A stretch of DNA of 64,000 bases, from the NCBI RefSeq assembly GCF_001426945.1, contig NZ_LMFS01000001.1, positions 2,684,906 to 2,748,905 of the forward strand, read 5' to 3'. This document shows, piece by piece, positions 63,310 through 64,000 of the stretch. Source of the stretch: Pseudolabrys sp. Root1462. Its GTDB lineage: Bacteria; Pseudomonadota; Alphaproteobacteria; Rhizobiales; Xanthobacteraceae. Numbering within the stretch: the stretch's first letter is position 1; every line of letters starts with the position of its first letter. Under the pieces are notes generated by a model. That model was not told the origin of the DNA, did no database searches, and saw only the letters and a program-made list of their open reading frames with translations. The position numbers were made by a program, and so were the translations under genes.

Positions 63310-63603
63310 TTAGCGCTTCAGCGCGCTTTCGAGCGTGTGCGCCCGGCGGCCGCCCATCAGCTGGGCCGTGCATTTCCCATCGGCGCCGCAACTGACGATG
63401 CAATCGGTGCCCGGCGCGCCGTGGCAATCGGTGCCGCAGCCATAGCGTTCCTTGCCTTGCGAAAACGAGCCGCCGATCCTGGCGCAGGTGGCCTTGAGCT
63501 CGTCGGCGCTGTGCTTGCCCATGGACAGATCGCGCGCCGATGCCGGCGCGGCAACAGCGACAAGACCAGCAATCGTGAGCGCAACCGTGAATTTCGACAA
63601 CAC
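63310..63603 (-). CDS. Small exported Cys-rich protein
   Basis: I chose the GTG at 63603 (97 aa), 8 bases after GGAGG; a GTG at 63624 is in-frame but has no ribosome site. A signal peptide (about 1-23, ending AAPASA) precedes a mature part with six cysteines (TCARIGGSF, YGCGTDCHG, TDCIVSCGADGKC) and a basic C-terminus. The paired cysteines suggest disulfides in the periplasm. No domain is recognised. The gene is convergent with the receptor gene (stops 5 bases apart). Confidence 0.65.
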   Translation of the reverse strand: MLSKFTVALTIAGLVAVAAPASARDLSMGKHSADELKATCARIGGSFSQGKERYGCGTDCHGAPGTDCIVSCGADGKCTAQLMGGRRAHTLESALKR

Positions 63604-63862
63604 CAAGACAGCCTCCACCGGCACGAGCGCGTCGCTTCCCCGCGCAAACTCTACGACATCAGCGCGCGCATTTTAACTCTGGGCTGGCATGCAGCCGCCG
63701 CGATTGCGCTGCCGCGGGGCCCGCTCACGGTTCCTGCGCCTCACCCGTCCGATTCAATTGTCAGACAGCCAACAGGCCTTGCAGGCAACGCTCCGCCGCC
63801 CCTGTTCTTTGAAGGCCCGGGGCGGCCTGCCTTCCCCTTCCGCCCCCGGCACAAGCCGAGGG

Positions 63863-63956
63863 GATGGAGCGCCGCGAGGCGCTCTTTCTGGTCGCACCTT
63901 GCGGTGCGCGACCTCTCCTTGCGATCGGAGAAGTCATCGCCCCGCGGCGCTCCATC
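63863..63956. repeat. Hairpin-rich element with 14-bp terminal inverted repeats
   Basis: GATGGAGCGCCGCG (63863-63876) and its perfect reverse complement (63943-63956) enclose 66 bases holding further stems: CGCACC/GGTGCG (63893-63908) and TCTCC/GGAGA (63914-63931). GAGCGCC/GGCGCTC (63867-63884) forms a competing hairpin with the left arm. The gap 63604-64000 otherwise shows no convincing gene. Confidence 0.65.
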
Positions 63957-64000
63957 GCGGTGTCTTTAACGGCGCCGGGCCGCGCTTTTGGCGGCTGATC

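Overview
The window is GC-rich (hand-counted 60-base lines in core genes run near 65-70% G+C) and dense. It reads as a chromosomal segment of an alphaproteobacterium of the order Hyphomicrobiales (Rhizobiales), probably near the Bradyrhizobium/Xanthobacter side. The lineage call is inference from the gene set: a gene-transfer-agent (GTA) type head cluster, families typical of that group (DUF2336, DUF1491, DUF5330, DUF6456, DUF6894), a MucR/Ros regulator, a DivJ/PleC-like kinase, a Tat-exported OpgG with OpgH, and a two-subunit methylmalonyl-CoA mutase. I saw no tRNA, rRNA, CRISPR, integrase or transposase.

Region 1 (1-15.5 kb) is a GTA/HK97-type structural cluster read on the minus strand: terminase small-like and large subunits, portal, two tiny genes, prohead protease, major capsid, head-tail connector, head-tail adaptor, DUF3168 protein, major tail protein and the first codons of a gp10-like gene at the window edge. 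All structural frames are open, but the cluster is split by other genes: a secreted CHAP-like protein, a DUF4142 protein, an HNH-like toxin candidate with a DUF2019 immunity candidate, and plus-strand genes for a trypsin-like protease, a DedA-like membrane protein, a 71-aa flagellar-rod-like protein, a two-repeat periplasmic protein and a methyltransferase. Minus-strand terminators and two composite palindromic repeats lie between the pieces.

Region 2 (15.5-25.5 kb) holds PilZ, an APC permease, a DUF6894 protein, an HxlR regulator, a 1155-aa hybrid histidine kinase and a DHA2 efflux pump. An orphan HTH protein resembling the terminase small subunit follows; its upstream promoter element is nearly identical to one at the head of the GTA cluster. 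A YcgN-like protein ends the region.

Region 3 (25.7-38.4 kb) is envelope and cell-cycle flavoured: a class A penicillin-binding protein, a DUF1214/DUF1254 pair, a lipoprotein, DUF2336, a DUF1491/peptidoglycan-binding/DivJ-like kinase operon, DUF5330, SufE, DUF6456, MucR and a proline-rich membrane protein. CtrA-like TTAA-N7-(T/C)TAA sites sit before the kinase and DUF2336 genes. Perfect TTAA-N7-TTAA sites sit before the flagellar-like gene at 3.4 kb and the chemotaxis receptor at 61.8 kb.

Region 4 (38.7-50.7 kb) has superoxide dismutase, an FAD amine oxidase, a haloacid dehalogenase, an ABC-2 transporter, opgGH (periplasmic glucans), PPK2, an M20 dipeptidase and two small conserved proteins.

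Region 5 (50.7-64 kb) is metabolic: folP-folB-folK, each pair overlapping by 4 bases, then mutA-mutB, a DUF3298-like exported protein, a tripartite tricarboxylate transporter (TctC-B-A) and the mutase chaperone gene meaB. A PAS-MCP receptor, a small exported Cys-rich protein and a hairpin-rich repeat close the window.
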